DNA of 64,000 nucleotides from Nageia nagi (GCA_050084985.1 JBITNC010000001.1:201376001-201440000), one strand, 5' to 3'. Counted from the first letter of the stretch, positions 1 to 11,363 are shown. The notes: generated by a model from the sequence alone, not told the origin. Program-made: numbers and translations.

Positions 1-1340
1 CAATAAGGTATTCTACAAGTTATAGCCAAAAATTAGTTTTTAACAACTCCAAATTGCAAGAAATATCCAAAATTCAAAAACCACCAAAATAAGGTAAAAT
101 ACTTAGGCAATACTCTTTTGTATTGGGATCTAGGACTAGTAGGGTCCCATCGTGATCACCATTTATGAACATATCAGAATCCTCAACACATCAAACATTC
201 AAACCACTCATGAGTATTCTAAGATCTAAAGCATTCAATACTAAATTTTCCTATGTTATATTTTGACAAAATGATAAAAACAAAGTGTAAGAATGATCCT
301 TGACCTTCAATGATATCACTATGTTGTCAAATCTAAAAAGGAAATATAAATAACGAAAGAGGACCTCAAATCATAAGTTCTTAAGATCTTGTGATTATCC
401 AAAGTGGGATGAAACCCCAACTCAACAAGGTTGTAGATCCCCTTAGTCCATAATTGTATGGATGCTCATAAATATTTTAATGCCTAAAATGCAAATGTGT
501 ATGCTAGACTCATAAATATAGGTGTTAAATGCTTGAACAATGATAATTGATAAATGATATGATAGATCTATGCTAAATTGACAAGTGACATTCAAGATTT
601 GGCATATATAAGTGATATGATATATGCAAAGATTGAACTAAATGATAATGTAAGATAATTTAGATCACAAATGCAAAGATAAAATCAATGGATCTAAGCT
701 AAGAATTATAAATTAAGTAATAAAGCTTGAAAAAGCTAGGGTTTGGACCTTAAAGTTCAAACCCTAGACTAAAACCCTAGGATGTATTAGCCTAATTAAT
801 GCCTAAATGTCATACAAGATGCAATTGCTAATTAAGATAAAAGGATACAAGCTTCAATTAATGATGGATGGATTTTCAAATATGGAAATAGCATGAAAAG
901 ACACCATTAATTATTTCAAATAAAATCTAATATGATAAGGAATACCTCAATCCATTTGTGGTGGAGAAGCATGCTCAAATATTGAAGAGGAATATTCTTG
1001 ATTTGGTAAGCCTTTCACAACAATCTCCAAATGCTCATGTACAATCATTGGAAAATACATAGGTTGAAAATTCCATACAAGTCAAGGTGTAAAACTTGAA
1101 TAATAAGCTTGGAATTTGTACCAATTGACTTTTATAATACTCAATCAAAATAGTTTTAACAACTATGACATTTGCAAGCTCGTTCGGGTGACTAACAAGT
1201 CATCGAGGTGACTGGTACCAAAGAGTGTTAGCAAAATAAAATGCCTAGACTAAATTGATCAATCTAATCGATGGACCTACAAAACACAAGTTAGTAAAAC
1301 ATGATAATATAACACATGATATATGCCAAAATGTCTATGT
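1..1340. other. AT-rich flank, no gene recognised
   Basis: I find no coding sequence that I recognise. The stretch is AT-rich and has short direct words only. A near-perfect hairpin lies at 736-767, with arms ctagggtttggac and gttcaaaccctag (12 of 13 pair), followed by a second aaaccctag word. This DNA may be part of the old Ty3/gypsy element that becomes recognisable at about 1345, but nothing in it shows this. Confidence 0.5.
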
Positions 1341-1344
1341 AACC

Positions 1345-2100
1345 TTATCAATGATGCAAGATGAATTTTTAGGGTGTTTACATTGTACATCTAAGTGGCT
1401 CATATTTTTGTTAGAGTTTGACCTTGAGTTTGTTAGTTATAAATCTTTTAAGGGTTAGGTTATTGTAGATCAGTTAGCTAAAGCACACTTGAATGAAAAT
1501 TATCCTCTTGAGATCAATATCCCTAACAAGGATATTTTAAAGATTAATGAAGAGGAAGAGCTTGTCAGTACTCATGAGGACTTTAACATGACTATGTGCT
1601 TTTATGGATCCAAGTGTGAGCAAGGTGGTAGTATGGGAGTTATTTTATTTACACCTTAGTGTGTCCCTATCCCTTATTCCTTTAAGTTAGCCTTTCCTTG
1701 TACCAATAATAATGTAGAGTATGAAGCCTTGATCTTAAGTCTTAGGACTGTAATTGAACTCAAGATCAAGAGAATCATGATCTATGGAGATTCTCTCTTA
1801 GTAATTAATCAAATCCTTAAAGTTTATGAATTTCATAATGTACTCCTTAAGTCTTATAGAGAGGAGGTTGTCAAACTCTTCAAGTGATTCAATACTTATA
1901 AGATCGAGTTAGCCCCTAGGTATTCCAATAAGTTTGTAGATGCTATGGCTTTATTAGGTTCACTTATTCCACCTAATCCTCATTTATGTGTTCAACATGT
2001 GAAAGTTATGACTATTAAGGAGTCATATCTTAAATTGCCTTCATCTTTTCCTCTTATCAAAGCTAGTGTCAGTGAGATTTCAATCAAGTCTCGAGACTTG
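1345..2100 (+). pseudogene. Ty3/gypsy (Tat-type) pol remnant: end of RNase H and the second RNase H (aRH)
   Basis: Read in one main frame with stops, this begins with the tail of the first RNase H (SKWLIFLLEFDLEFV, then KSFKG and DQLAKAHL). It continues into the additional, archaeal-like RNase H that marks the Tat branch of plant Ty3/gypsy elements: GSKCEQGGSMGVILFTP near 1600-1655, NNNVEYEALILSLRTV near 1710-1760, YGDSLLVINQ near 1785 and a closing FVDAMALLGSL near 1935-1970. Most breaks are point stops, for example TAG after FTP. RT, protease and gag are missing upstream, so the element is 5'-truncated near 1.25-1.35 kb. The Tat assignment rests on family knowledge of the double RNase H. 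Confidence 0.8.
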
Positions 2101-2787
2101 TGGTAGAAGTAACTTCATAAATACCTCAAATGGAATTCCCTTGCTCTTGATATGTCTCCTATCAAGATGCTCACTTTCAAACATTGCACTACTTGGTATA
2201 CACTTTTAGGGTATATCCTCTATAAGCGATCTTTTGATGGAATTATTCTTCATTTTCTTGAGCTTTGTGGCAAACAAATTACCATGTTGGATTATCATGA
2301 TGGCATTTATGGTGGACACTTTAATGATATTTCTATTACTAAACACATCCTATGGATGGGTTATTACTAGACCACCATGGATCGTGATTGTAATGAATAT
2401 GTCAAAAAGTGCATCAAGTGTCAACAACATGCTCATCTTCAACATATTCCATCCCAACCCCTCTAGCTTATCTAGGCCATGTGGCCTTTTGGTTAGTGGG
2501 GTTTTGATCTTGTCGATTAGTTTATGCCTCCTTTGTCTAGTAGTCATAAGTTTATTTCACTGCCACTAAGTACCTTACCAAGTGGGTTGAAGTAGTCTGT
2601 TTAATCTTTACTATGGGTCCCAAGATCATATATTTTATAGAGGCTCACATCATATGTCAATTCGATATTCCTGCTAGAATCCTTATTAAAAATGGTGCTA
2701 AGTTTAAGAATCAACATGTGATACCAATCAATATAATTGAGCATCACAATGTTTATTAAGAGCATCTCAAGAGAATTTAACAAGAAG
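2101..2787 (+). pseudogene. Ty3/gypsy (Tat-type) integrase remnant, N-terminal part
   Basis: This continues the pol above. The zinc-binding HHCC region is readable: YHDGIYGGHF, then TKHILWMGYY near 2338-2369, and YVKKCIKCQQHAHL near 2400-2440. It is followed by a damaged catalytic core (FIEAHIICQFDIP and IKNGAKFKNQ near 2630-2720, where the family has a DNG). The core is internally deleted, because only a short piece separates it from the C-terminal words. The last codons before the copia insertion read EFNKK and continue after it at 11364 as VQPHEF, so one reading frame was split by that insertion. It cannot encode a working integrase. Confidence 0.8.
2783..2787 (+). repeat. Target-site duplication AGAAG, left copy
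   Basis: AGAAG immediately precedes the 5' LTR and is repeated exactly at 11359-11363 after the 3' LTR. Removing the element and one copy restores an uninterrupted gypsy integrase frame across the junction. Confidence 0.93.
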
Positions 2788-3284
2788 TGTTGGAATGTAT
2801 AATGCATTATTGTAAAGGTTTGTATTAAATCTTCTATGTAAGTTCACTAATACTTAAGGGTATCATTTGATAACTTAAATATTTAAGTGAATATGATAAT
2901 GTAATGTATCCTACACTCCATGTCATGAGCATGCCCCTTGGGTAAAAGGATGTGCATGTCATGTTTTTGTACATTGGATAAAAAGGTAATCCAAAGAGGG
3001 ATTTTGTCCTATAAACAGAAGGCTCCCTCTTTGTGATGACACACCAATTGTGGAGTAAAGTTATGCTATAGGATAGTGGTTAGGAGAAAATATTTGGAGG
3101 ATTTTAAGGGTTCATTTTTTTTAAGAAGAGAGATCTAGTTAGTGGATGTACTCTTAGTTGGAGGAACCACTTACATCTTGTGTTATCTTTGTGAAATTGC
3201 TTTGTGTGATAGTTAGATGTGAATTGATAACTTTCATGTGATATTGGTTATTTAAGAATTATCTTGTTAGTGTTAGTTCCTTCA
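2788..3284 (+). repeat. 5' LTR of the copia element
   Basis: Begins TGTTGGAATG and ends GTTCCTTCA. It matches 10882-11358 along its whole length. The promoter word is degraded here (tataaaca at 3010-3017) but is a good TATA box, tataaata, in the 3' copy. The 5' copy carries about 20 extra bases near 3210-3230 that are absent from the 3' copy. Confidence 0.94.
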
Positions 3285-3287
3285 AAT

Positions 3288-3300
3288 TAGTATCAAAGCC
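3288..3300 (+). other. Primer-binding site (tRNA-iMet type) of the copia element
   Basis: tagtatcaaagcc, three bases after the LTR end, differs by two G-to-A changes from TGGTATCAGAGCC, the usual plant copia primer site complementary to the 3' end of initiator tRNA-Met. Confidence 0.85.
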
Positions 3301-6300
3301 TAGTGTGGAAGCTTTTCTTCTTGGTGTAAAAGCTCTTCTTCTTGGAAGTCTTCATTCCTCAACCTACACTCCTTTGTTGAGGTAAAACTAAGAGAAGGTA
3401 TAAATTCCTTCCTTCTTGGTTATTTTTTTCCATTAATAATACTAACATATTTTGTGAGATGTGTTAGTTTCTTTTTACAAATATGATAAAAAATAACAAC
3501 ATAATGAAATTTTTATACTAACCTTTTTTTTAGTTACATACTTCTATAAATACTTTTAAGAGGATAGTATATAATTATTTTTCAAAATGCTTAAACTTAG
3601 CAATATTTTGTAATGCAATCTTTTAAATATTTTTTTGCTAGTTGCAATTTTTAAAGATTACTTAATATATTGCTACAATTTTATTTTATTTTTTTAAAAG
3701 AAGGATTAGTATACAACATTTGTGAAATATTACAAAGGTATATTTTCTAGCTTTTTTCTACTTAAATAATAAAAGAAGAATAGGCAACATGTATTTATTG
3801 TAATTTTTTTTTAATATTACAAAGCAAATAATTTATATTCAATTAAATATCTATTTTCAATTTCAAAATCAAAATAATTGATGTGATAATATATAAAAAC
3901 ATGTAATATCAAAATAGTATAAAGTTTTTTAATGGCATATATTTATTTATTTTTGAAAATAATTTTTTGGCATGTTGTTGAGCCTCCTCCTTGGTAGTGG
4001 CATGAGGGTGGCATTACCTCCTCCTTATGGATAGGAAAATAGTCAAAGAGGCCCTTGCAGCCATTAATCTCCCTTATGCTAGTTGGTTGGCCCTCTCTCT
4101 CATAACTATTTGACCCTCTCTCATGATCGCTCAACACCTCTTATCTTGGTTACTCAATCTTCTCCACCACCATTTCCCTCTTATTCCTTGCATGGCCACT
4201 TCCTCCTTTCAATTTGTAGCCCTCTTAGTTATGAATATAACATAGATGGCTAGAGGGAGCATAGTAAGGATGCCCTTGCACATTCTAGGAGTGGCTGCAT
4301 TAATAGAGATCAGTTGAGATTTGGGGAGATGTCCTTTTTTCCCTCTAACTGAGTCCTTTTTTTTTCCTCCCTATCACCCTTGATTATCTTTTTCTCCTCC
4401 ATGTACAACTTCAACCTTCTCGAGGGGTCCTCTGATTAGCCTCCTTGCTTAGCTGCCAACTACACCTCGTGGCCTTTACATTATTCTCTGCTTCCCTTAA
4501 CCATCACTACCTAAGCCCTTCCTCCTTCATGGTGGTTGTTCTTCCTTCATGGAAACACTCTTTCCTACATGCATTCACACCCTATTCTTTGCAAACTATT
4601 CTTTACTCACTTGGCCTCCTTGCATTAATTTTTTACTCCCTTTAATATTCTTCTTGCCTTTTAATTTGTTTTACCTGCCCACCAACCCCTCTCATTAATG
4701 ATTAATAGGTGAATGTTTTTTTTTTTTTAAAAAAAAAAAACCTATCTAGTGCATTAAATTTTCTATATTGCTTGCAAGTCACCTTTTTTTTAAAGCACCT
4801 AGAAACTTTAAAACTTTGCAAAGCATATACTTAAGGTCCAAAACTTTATGATGTCTATAATTGCCTTGGGAAGGGTAAAATGTATTTTTTTTTTACTTAA
4901 CGGTAATTCTTTTATACATTTTACTTACTTAAAATTTTTGACATTATGTTTAATAAATTCAAAACTTGCTTTTTAATGATAGTACTTTCTAAAATGCTTA
5001 AAGTATTAATATAAGCAATGTATGCTATCTTTAGGGGTACAACTTTAAGTGAAAAGGGGGAATTTGTAGAATTTTACTTAAAATTTAATACATGTTTTTT
5101 TACTTAATTTTTTTTAAGTTAATGTTTAGGGCTTAAAACGTTTTAAGTAAATGCTTACTACTTAAAAGTAAAATGCATAGTACTTATTTGTTAAGTTGAT
5201 GCATGCTTAGAATTTCAATTTTTTTTTAAGTTAAAAGATATATTTCTCTACTTAAAATTGTTAAATTAAAAAATGCATTTTTTTTATTATTACTTAAATG
5301 CATACTTTTAAGTTAAAATACTACATACTTATGCTTAATACTTAAATTTTATACATGCTTAAAAATTATTTAAGATGCATGTTTAAGTTAATGATGCATG
5401 TTTTAGAACTTAATTTTTTTATGCATGCTTATGCATAAGTATTTATCCTTTATGCAAAGTTAACTTATATAAATTATGGAATTAATGAATGCTTAACTAT
5501 TAAACATTTCTTCTAGCAAAGTTAACTTATGCAAATTATGGATCTTTGTAAAGATGTCCTTTAGGGGTTAGTAAACAAAACCCATTGGAATCTTAGGTTT
5601 TAAATTGCAAATGGATGATTTTTTTTTTACTTATGCTCTTTTACTTCATGTTTTGTATTTTGATTTATTTTCTTATGCAATCAAAATGCAAACATTGATA
5701 TGAGCAACCCCCTAAAATGAACACATTTGCACCTACATTCCACAACATGACTTGTTTGAGGAGCCATGAGGTGAGAATAGGTATACTGGAGCCTTTAAGT
5801 TCAATGATCCAAGTGGTGAAAAATTTGTACTTCTCAATTACCCCTAAGTCCTCTATTGGTATATATTTAGCTCCAATAGATGGATAGGTATGTGTGTAGT
5901 GATACCACATATCAGCAAATCCATTTAGAGATTATCCTAATAAACTAAGAGGATAACTTGAAACCTAATAAATATTAATAATTTGGTAGATCCAATAAAT
6001 ATCAAAACCTTAGAAAATAACTAATACTTCTCCTTGTAAAAGCATATTGCTATCCAAAGAGAACTAGTTGAGGATTGGTAGGACCTAGGCTCCTCTTGTG
6101 TAGGCATCTAGGTGAAGGCCTAATTTTAGATAAGAAAATAAGCCTCAATAATGTCACTCTTCATATATGGTTCTTGAGATGAGAAATATATTTGGGTACA
6201 TGGGTTATTATTTTAGTTGTAAAACATTTGCACTTGTGAATCAAATGAAGCATGTATTTAGTGTTAAATGTAATATGTATTATTTATTTGGTTAAAACTT

Positions 6301-6360
6301 AACATTTAATGTTATTTATTAAAACCAAATGTATTATTTTATATTATTATGTAGCAAATG
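3301..6360 (+). other. Untranslated leader of the copia element (about 3 kb), no gene recognised
   Basis: No recognisable gene lies between PBS and gag. Two zones differ in composition. 3950-4660 is pyrimidine-rich on the plus strand (many cctcc, ctctc and ttcctcc words) with little poly-A. 4780-5660 is extremely AT-rich, with repeated acttaaa, ttaagt and gcatgctt words. A homopolymer T/A junction lies near 4713-4740. The leader could hold a nested insertion or a captured fragment, but I found no terminal repeats that would prove it. Confidence 0.6.
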
Positions 6361-7310
6361 GAAGAATCCTTTTTATCCAAACACATTCTTGATGGTTCTA
6401 ACTATGGGATTTGAGAACCTTAGATGAGAGCTAAATTGCAGGTAAGAAAGCTTTGGCAAATAGTGAATGAGAACCTGGTACCTCCTATATATGAGAAGGC
6501 ATTAGAGACTTACAACACAAAGAATGAGTTAGCAACCTCCATGATTTATTATGCAGTTTCAGATGATGTTCTCCTAATGATTTTCTTTTCAACCTCGATA
6601 AAGGAAGCTTGGGATAAGCTTAATCAAATATACCTTGGTTCAAATTTTTCAAGAATATTTACCATTCTCCAAAATTTATTTCAATCTCATCAAAAGGAAG
6701 ATGAAAATGTGGCTATCTACTTAAATAAAATCATTCACTTAAGGATCCAACTTGTTACTTATAGCTGCAATTGGATCAATGATGAGTTCATAATCTTCAT
6801 CATTATTCAAACTCTTTCTTCAAAATTTGAAAAATTTGTAATGGTTATGGAAACAAGACTTGATGAAGAAGAAGAAGTCTTCTCCCTTGAGAACCTTTCT
6901 AAGAACCTATTGAAGCATTAGAAAATCCTTAACAATAAGGTGTTGATTTTTTCTCATAAGGATAATAACATTGCTCTTGGAGTAACCAAAACTCCTTTCA
7001 AGAAGAAGTTCAACCATCAAAAGAAATTTTATCCTTCTTCCTCTAAAAGATTTGAGAAAAGAGTCAATGGCTACAACAATAGTAGGAAAAATAACCATAA
7101 CATTAAGAACAATGGTAAAAATAACCACTTTAGGTAAAGAGATGGAAAAAACAAAGCAAATAATCCATCTCTTAGGAAAAGTTTAATGGTAATTATAACT
7201 ATTGTGGCATTCAAGATCACAAAGAAGTTGATTGATACAAAAACAAAAAGAGAGGAAAATAATAAAGGATATAAAAATGTAAAGAATCATAAAGAAAAGT
7301 AGAATATTGA
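6361..7310 (+). pseudogene. copia gag remnant
   Basis: The frame opens with an ATG at 6361 (MEESFLSKHILDGSNYGI), has two stops, then stays open for about 165 codons (6424-6921) through the UBN2-type gag core: ATSMIYYAVSDDVL, IKEAWDKLNQIYLG and a QTLSSKFEKFVMVMETR block. A Lys/Asn-rich tail follows. The nucleic-acid-binding knuckle near 7195-7245 keeps YCGIQDHKEVD, but its last Cys codon reads TGA. In an active element this protein forms the virus-like particle. Stops at several points preclude it here. Confidence 0.85.
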
Positions 7311-7323
7311 TATTTGTTTTGCT

Positions 7324-7875
7324 GTGATGCTTGACTCCATGTCTTACTCTTTTTTATCTATATGGATTGTTGAATTTGGTTGCAATAATCACCTATGCTT
7401 TGAAAAAAGAAAGTTTGAGAACTTTCATGAGTATAGAAAAGATGTAGTTATGATAGGTGATAACTCTACCCTTGAAGTCCAAGGAATTGGAAGTGTGTTG
7501 ATTCATGAAAAGGTTCTTAATAATGTGGTTTATGTTCTTAAGATTAGAATGAACATTCTCTTTATGATCCAAGTTGCTAGAAAAGGATACTCTTTTGAGT
7601 TTGACTCTCAATCCTAGTGCATTAAGAAAGGGCTTACCACTTTGGTTAAAATATTAGTGAAAGATAACCTCTACATTATGGATCAAGTTCTATCAAAGAT
7701 GTGTCTTACTTCTAATGTGTGTTCTAAAGACAATCTTTGGCACCATCATTTATGGCACCTTAACCACAAGAGTATTCAATTCATGAATGACCAAGAAGTT
7801 GTCAAAGGTCTGCCTTCAATTTCTCCTTCAGTTGGTCTATGCGAGAAGTGCATTCTTAGCAAGATGCATAGATAA
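7324..7875 (+). pseudogene. copia protease and GAG-pre-integrase domain remnant
   Basis: 7360-7410 aligns with the aspartic protease start, usually WxxDSGCSxH. Here it reads WIVEFGCNNHLC, so the catalytic DSG is EFG and the protease would be dead even without stops. GIGSVLIHEKVLNNVVYVLKI follows, as in family members. 7642-7875 is the GAG-pre-integrase zinc region, with LWHHHLWHLNHKSIQFM and, near 7838-7850, CEKCILSK (HHCC pattern). One stop at 7615 separates the two. Confidence 0.82.
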
Positions 7876-7887
7876 TAGTTTGAAAAA

Positions 7888-8530
7888 CATAAGGCAACAA
7901 GAGCATCTCAACCTTTTCAACTTGTGCATTTAGATTTGATGGGTTTATTTTAGACTAAGTTGCTTAGAGGAGTATCTTACATGTTGACCTTCATTGATGA
8001 CTTTAGTAGGATGACCTTTGGGTATCTACTTAAGCACAAAGATCAAGCCTTTGACAGTTTTAAGATTTTTAAGGCCTTTGTTGAGAATCAAACTAACCTT
8101 AAAATCAAGATGTTGAGATCAGATAATGGGAGAGAATATAACAATAATGATTTCAATAATTATTTTTCTAAGTATGGAATCAAGAGGTAATTTACGATTC
8201 CTTACACTCCTTAGCAGAATGGTGTTATCGAAAGAAAAAATAGAATAATTATAAATATGGCTAGATGCATGTTGGGTAATCTTCTTAGATTCTTATGGGG
8301 TGAATCTATGAGCATTGCTATTCACATCTTGAATAGGTGTCCCACAAAATCCATTTAGAGTAAAACTCTTTTTGAAGCATGTTCAAGAAGAAAACCTAAC
8401 ATTTTTCACCTTAGGGTGTTTAGTTGTGAAGCATTCTCCTACATTATTTTTGAGAAAAGGAAGAAGTTGGACAAAAGAGATGAAAAATGCATCTTTATGG
8501 GTTATGATAGTTAGTATAAAAGCTACATGA
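7888..8530 (+). pseudogene. copia integrase core remnant
   Basis: The DDE triad context is still legible: LVHLDLMGLF near 7920-7950 (first Asp), MLRSDNGREYNNN near 8110-8145 (second Asp) and QNGVIERKNR near 8216-8245 (Glu). FIDDFSRMTFGYLLKHK and the downstream LNRCPTKSI and KCIFMGYDS words are typical of plant copia integrase. Stops at about 7951, 8188, 8212 and 8356 interrupt it, each explained by a single C-to-T or G-to-A change. Confidence 0.87.
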
Positions 8531-8699
8531 TATACTCTCCAACCTATAAAGTAGTGTTAATTTCAAAGGGTGTAAAGTTTAATGAACTTCCTAAAGAATC
8601 TATTTCTAATAAGGATGTTGATGATCTAAAGGACTCTTCAATTGCTCCTAGCTAGTTGAATATTGATGTAGACAAGTCACCTCAAGAATAAAATTCTCT

Positions 8700-9530
8700 A
8701 ACAAAAAGGGTAACAAAGAGCATGACCTTCAACAAATACTTATTTGTTAGGATTGATAACAAGCATGAAGCCTCATATTTCAAAGAAGCTTCAAAGCATG
8801 AGTGCTAGATGGAAGCCATGAAAGTGGAGTATGAGGTGCCTATGAAAAATAAAAATTGGAACTTGGTTCCTTATCCCAATTAAAAGATTATGATTGGAAA
8901 TAAGTGGATCTACAAGGTCAAATTCAATTCAATTGGAGATATTGAGAAATATAATTTAAGGTTAGTAGCTAAAGGTTTTTCTTAGAAATAAAATGTAGAT
9001 TATGAAGAAATCTTTGCTCCCATGGCAAAGATGCCTACTATGAGAGTTATCCTTGCTCTTTTTATAGCTCAATGATAGAAAGTTTTTCAACTTGATGTCA
9101 AGAGTGCATTTCTCAATGGTGACTTAGATGTGGAGATATTCATGAATCAACTAGAAGGGTTTATTTTGGAAGGTAAAGAGTCCTTTGTGTGAAAGCTAAA
9201 GAAGTCATTATATGAACTTAAGCAAGCTTCTTGAGTTTGGTATAGAAAGATTTTAGGGTACTTTGCAAATATTGGATTCTTCAAGTGTTTTTTTGAATTT
9301 GATCTATATTTGCTCAATCATAGAAAAGATGTGGTATTGATTCTTTTTTATGTGGATGATTTTTTGATAACTAAAAATAATGATAAAATCATTCAAGAGT
9401 GCATATCCAAACTTAAAGTAACATTTGAAATGATTGATCTTAGTCTCTTGAACTACTATATTGGAATGTAAGTATATCAATACAAGGATTGTGCTTACCT
9501 CAATCAATCTACGTAAATATTAAACATCTT
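8700..9530 (+). pseudogene. copia reverse transcriptase remnant
   Basis: Diagnostic words in order are NWNLVPYPN, GNKWIYKVKFNS, LRLVAKGFS, YEEIFAPMAKM, FQLDVKSAFLNGDL near 9088-9126, KKSLYELKQAS and FYVDDFLITKN near 9342-9374 (catalytic YVDD intact). Stops occur at about ten codons, mostly where the family has Gln or Trp. It cannot give a functional RT. Confidence 0.88.
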
Positions 9531-10194
9531 GCAAAATTTTGGAATGGAGGAGTATAGATATGCTGTGATCCCAATCTTTTCTAGAATTATTATTTCTTTA
9601 AGCTTCAACTTTTAGTTAGTTGATGCTACAATTTACAGGCAATTAATTGGTAGTCTTTTATATTTGACTATATCCAATCTAGATATTATCTTTGCAATGA
9701 GTCTGATGGCATGATTCATGTAGAAACCTTATGTTGAGCACCTTAATGCTATTAAGCAAATTTTAAGGTATGTTACAGGGACTAAGAATCTTGCTCTCAA
9801 ATATTTTAAGTTGCCCTTGTTTGTTCTCTCTAGATTCTTAGATTTTGACTATGGAGGAGATAGAGATGATAGAAAATCAACCTCTACGTATGTGTTTAGC
9901 ATTGGTTTAGGTGGTATCACTTGGACTTTCAAGAAGTAACCTACTATTTTTCTTTCTACCATAAAAGCTAAATATCATGCCATATTTGTTGTAGCCTAAG
10001 AAGCCATTTGGCTAAGGAATCTTTTAAAAGAAATTAGATATGAGCAAGGTGGCTCATCTTTGATTTCTCCAAACAATCAGTCAACTATTTTTTTGGCTAA
10101 GAATTCTATGTTCTATCAGAGAACAAAACATGTGGAAATCCATGCTCATTTTATCAGGGAGAAGGTTCTTGATAGAACTCTTATCCATGTGTGA
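9531..10194 (+). pseudogene. copia RNase H remnant and end of pol
   Basis: Recognisable words are YRQLIGSLLYLTIS, LNAIKQILRYVTGTKNLALKY, FDYGGDRDDRKSTSTYVF near 9844-9900, AKYHA and KHVEIHAHFIREKV near 10126-10160. The frame reaches a TGA at 10192-10194. Because tandem copies of the following sequence start exactly here, the original stop cannot be fixed. Confidence 0.85.
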
Positions 10195-10432
10195 GGAACT
10201 CTTATGTGTCTTTTGGCACTATTTAGTTATCCATATGTGAAGAACTCTTATGTGTCTTTTGGCATTATTCAGTTATCCATATGTGAGGAACTCATATGTG
10301 CATGCTTTATTTTGATCAATCTATCACTATTCAATTATCTATATGTGAGGAACTCTTATGTATTTTTTGACACTATTCAATTATCCATATGTGAGGAACT
10401 TGTATGTGCATGCTCTATTTTGTAATGATAAT
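10185..10432 (+). repeat. Tandem repeat of 46 bp (one unit 62 bp) at the 3' end of copia pol
   Basis: Units begin with ccatatgtgaggaactc or variants at about 10185, 10231, 10277, 10339 and 10385, giving spacings of 46, 46, 62 and 46. The first unit overlaps the last pol codons, so the array appears to have grown from the pol end. 46 is not a multiple of three, so each unit shifts frame. Confidence 0.85.
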
Positions 10433-10872
10433 CAACACATATTTTATATACAATAGGTGACTATAAGTTTTTAGCATAGCATCTTTGTGATAACTTATAG
10501 TGCACCTTGATTAGTTCATAATGGCATTTATGTGATTCATCTATCCTTGTTGATATGAATATGATGCATCTAACTGAACTTGTTATTTGAGCTACTTATG
10601 ACTTACAGGTTCCTTTGAGATTGCAGGTTACTTACCTTAGGTATGTAGGATCTTGGAGACCCTTCATGAATTCCACTTGGATGACTACTTCATGTATATT
10701 AAAACTGATTATGGTTAATAATTATATTTGGCAAAGTAGTAAGTCTCAAACTAGATCTTTTTTACTTCACAAATATGTAAAAAGTTCTCATCTTTGTTGT
10801 ATCTATTTGGAGGAAAACTCTCTTACTTTCTCTTCTTCTTCTCTCTTACTCACTCTATCCCAATATTGCATT
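10433..10872 (+). other. copia 3' untranslated region
   Basis: Spacer between the tandem array and the PPT. I recognise no gene. A pyrimidine-rich block (tctcttactttctcttcttc and following) lies at 10819-10850 just before the PPT. Confidence 0.6.
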
Positions 10873-10881
10873 AAGGGGGAG
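10873..10881 (+). other. Polypurine tract of the copia element
   Basis: aaggggga followed by g directly abuts the TG of the 3' LTR, the expected plus-strand primer position. Confidence 0.88.
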
Positions 10882-11358
10882 TGTTGGAATGCATAATGCA
10901 TTATTGTAAAGGTTTGTATTAAATCTTCTATGTAATTTCACTAATACTTAAGGGTATCATTTGATACCTTAAGTATTTAAATGAATATGATAATGTAACT
11001 TGTCCTACACTTCATGTCATGAGCATGCCCCTTGGGTAAAAGGATGTGCATGTCATGCTTTTGTACATTGGATAAAAGGGTGATCCAAAGAGGAATTTTG
11101 GCCTATAAATAGAAGGCTCCCCCTTTATGATGACACATCAATTTTGGAGTAAATTTATGCTATAGGATAATGGTTAGAAGAAAAGATTTGGAGAATTGTA
11201 AGAGTTCATATTTGTTAAGAAGAGAGATCTAGTTAGTGGATGTACTCTTAGTTGGAGGAACCACTTACATCTTGTGTTATCTTTATGAGATTGCTTTGTG
11301 AGAGCTTTCATGTGATCTTGTTTATTTAAGAATTATCTTATTAGTGTTAGTTCCTTCA
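10882..11358 (+). repeat. 3' LTR of the copia element, with TATA box at 11104-11111
   Basis: Same termini as the 5' LTR. The TATA box tataaata at 11104-11111 is followed by agaaggctccccc, a plausible core promoter and start region. The word ttggagg-aaccactta near the end matches the 5' copy without change. Confidence 0.94.
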
Positions 11359-11363
11359 AGAAG
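11359..11363 (+). repeat. Target-site duplication AGAAG, right copy
   Basis: Exact copy of 2783-2787. Confidence 0.93.

Larger units (their letters stand above)
2788..11358 (+). mobile_element. Ty1/copia LTR retrotransposon, complete ends, decayed coding region
   Basis: All structural landmarks are visible: a 497-bp 5' LTR, a PBS resembling the initiator-methionine tRNA complement, gag-PR-IN-RT-RH in copia order (IN before RT), a purine-rich PPT, a 477-bp 3' LTR and a perfect 5-bp target duplication. LTRs start TG and end CA. They differ at roughly 35 positions plus an indel of about 20 bp (counted by eye, about 92% identity), so the insertion is old. The coding region has many stops but few frameshifts, consistent with deamination after insertion. 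At 8.57 kb the element is long for copia, mainly because a leader of about 3 kb separates the PBS from gag. It sits inside an older gypsy integrase, in the same orientation. Confidence 0.95.

Noticed and set aside
2788-11358. An active, autonomous copia element
   Set aside because: Stops occur in every domain and the protease active site reads EFG instead of DSG.
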